From contig JAZNBS010000051.1 of NCBI GenBank assembly GCA_045587185.1, positions 1 to 31,129 on the forward strand: a DNA stretch of 31,129 nucleotides. Reading direction: 5' to 3'. The notes beneath the pieces are model-generated. The model did no database searches and was not told where the DNA came from. It worked only from the letters and a program-made list of their open reading frames with translations. The stretch is from UMGS172 sp045587185. GTDB lineage: Bacteria; Bacillota; Clostridia; Oscillospirales; Acutalibacteraceae. Shown piece by piece: positions 31,058 through 31,129 of this stretch. A program made the position numbers and the translations under genes. How positions within the stretch are numbered: the first letter of the stretch is position 1; each line of letters opens with the position of its first letter.

Positions 31058-31129
31058 TTTCAACTTCCCTTCATACAAAAACATATATTGCGGGTTTTTA
31101 ACATTTTAAATTTATATTGTTAAAAACTT

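Overview
The window looks like the replication-origin region of a Gram-positive chromosome from class Clostridia. An Oscillospirales/Ruminococcaceae-like anaerobe is my best guess, but that is inference from gene content, not a database match. Supporting signs are dnaA-dnaN-yaaA-recF-remB-gyrB-gyrA in the classic Firmicutes order, a recA-recX-rimO-pgsA run, holB-ricT, a T-box leader, strong AGGAGG-type ribosome binding sites, and several TTG/GTG starts. No phage, transposase, CRISPR array, rRNA or tRNA was found.

Layout from right to left, which is the direction of transcription for most genes. At 29.5-31.06 kb lie dnaA and the dnaA-dnaN intergenic region, which carries DnaA boxes and a five-unit TAG repeat with the geometry of a DnaA-trio unwinding element. 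From 29.5 to 22.2 kb runs dnaN-yaaA-recF-remB-gyrB-gyrA, with ORFs touching or nearly touching. This block is visibly AT-rich from dnaA to remB, then shifts toward the more balanced composition of the rest of the window from gyrB leftward. A bidirectional terminator separates gyrA from a convergent SLOG-family gene (21.6 kb, + strand). An Lrp-type regulator and an MGMT-like gene follow as an overlapping pair on the minus strand.

From 20.5 back to 15.4 kb is a plus-strand island: an aminotransferase and trpS, a terminator, then holB, ricT and purC, closed by a second bidirectional terminator. Divergent from the aminotransferase is a long minus-strand run from 15.0 to 4.9 kb. It encodes a lipoprotein with FG-GAP-like DxDxDG motifs, an OmpR-type response regulator, a membrane histidine kinase, a DUF1385 membrane protein, prmC, recA, recX, rimO, pgsA and an uncharacterised zinc-ribbon membrane protein. 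Many of these ORFs overlap by 1-8 bases.

The left part (4.9-0.8 kb) is a cysteine/translation unit. A T-box leader with a UGC (cysteine) specifier and its own promoter precedes cysE and cysS, followed closely by two methyltransferase genes, trmN6-like and rsmI. An inverted repeat sits between cysE and cysS. At the left edge an SGNH hydrolase gene, read from a perfect-consensus sigma-A promoter, runs off the window.

Most genes are housekeeping. The parts least explained by known biology are the lipoprotein/two-component module, the zinc-ribbon membrane protein, the SLOG gene and the Lrp-MGMT pair. I did not find a clear undescribed defence or mobile system.
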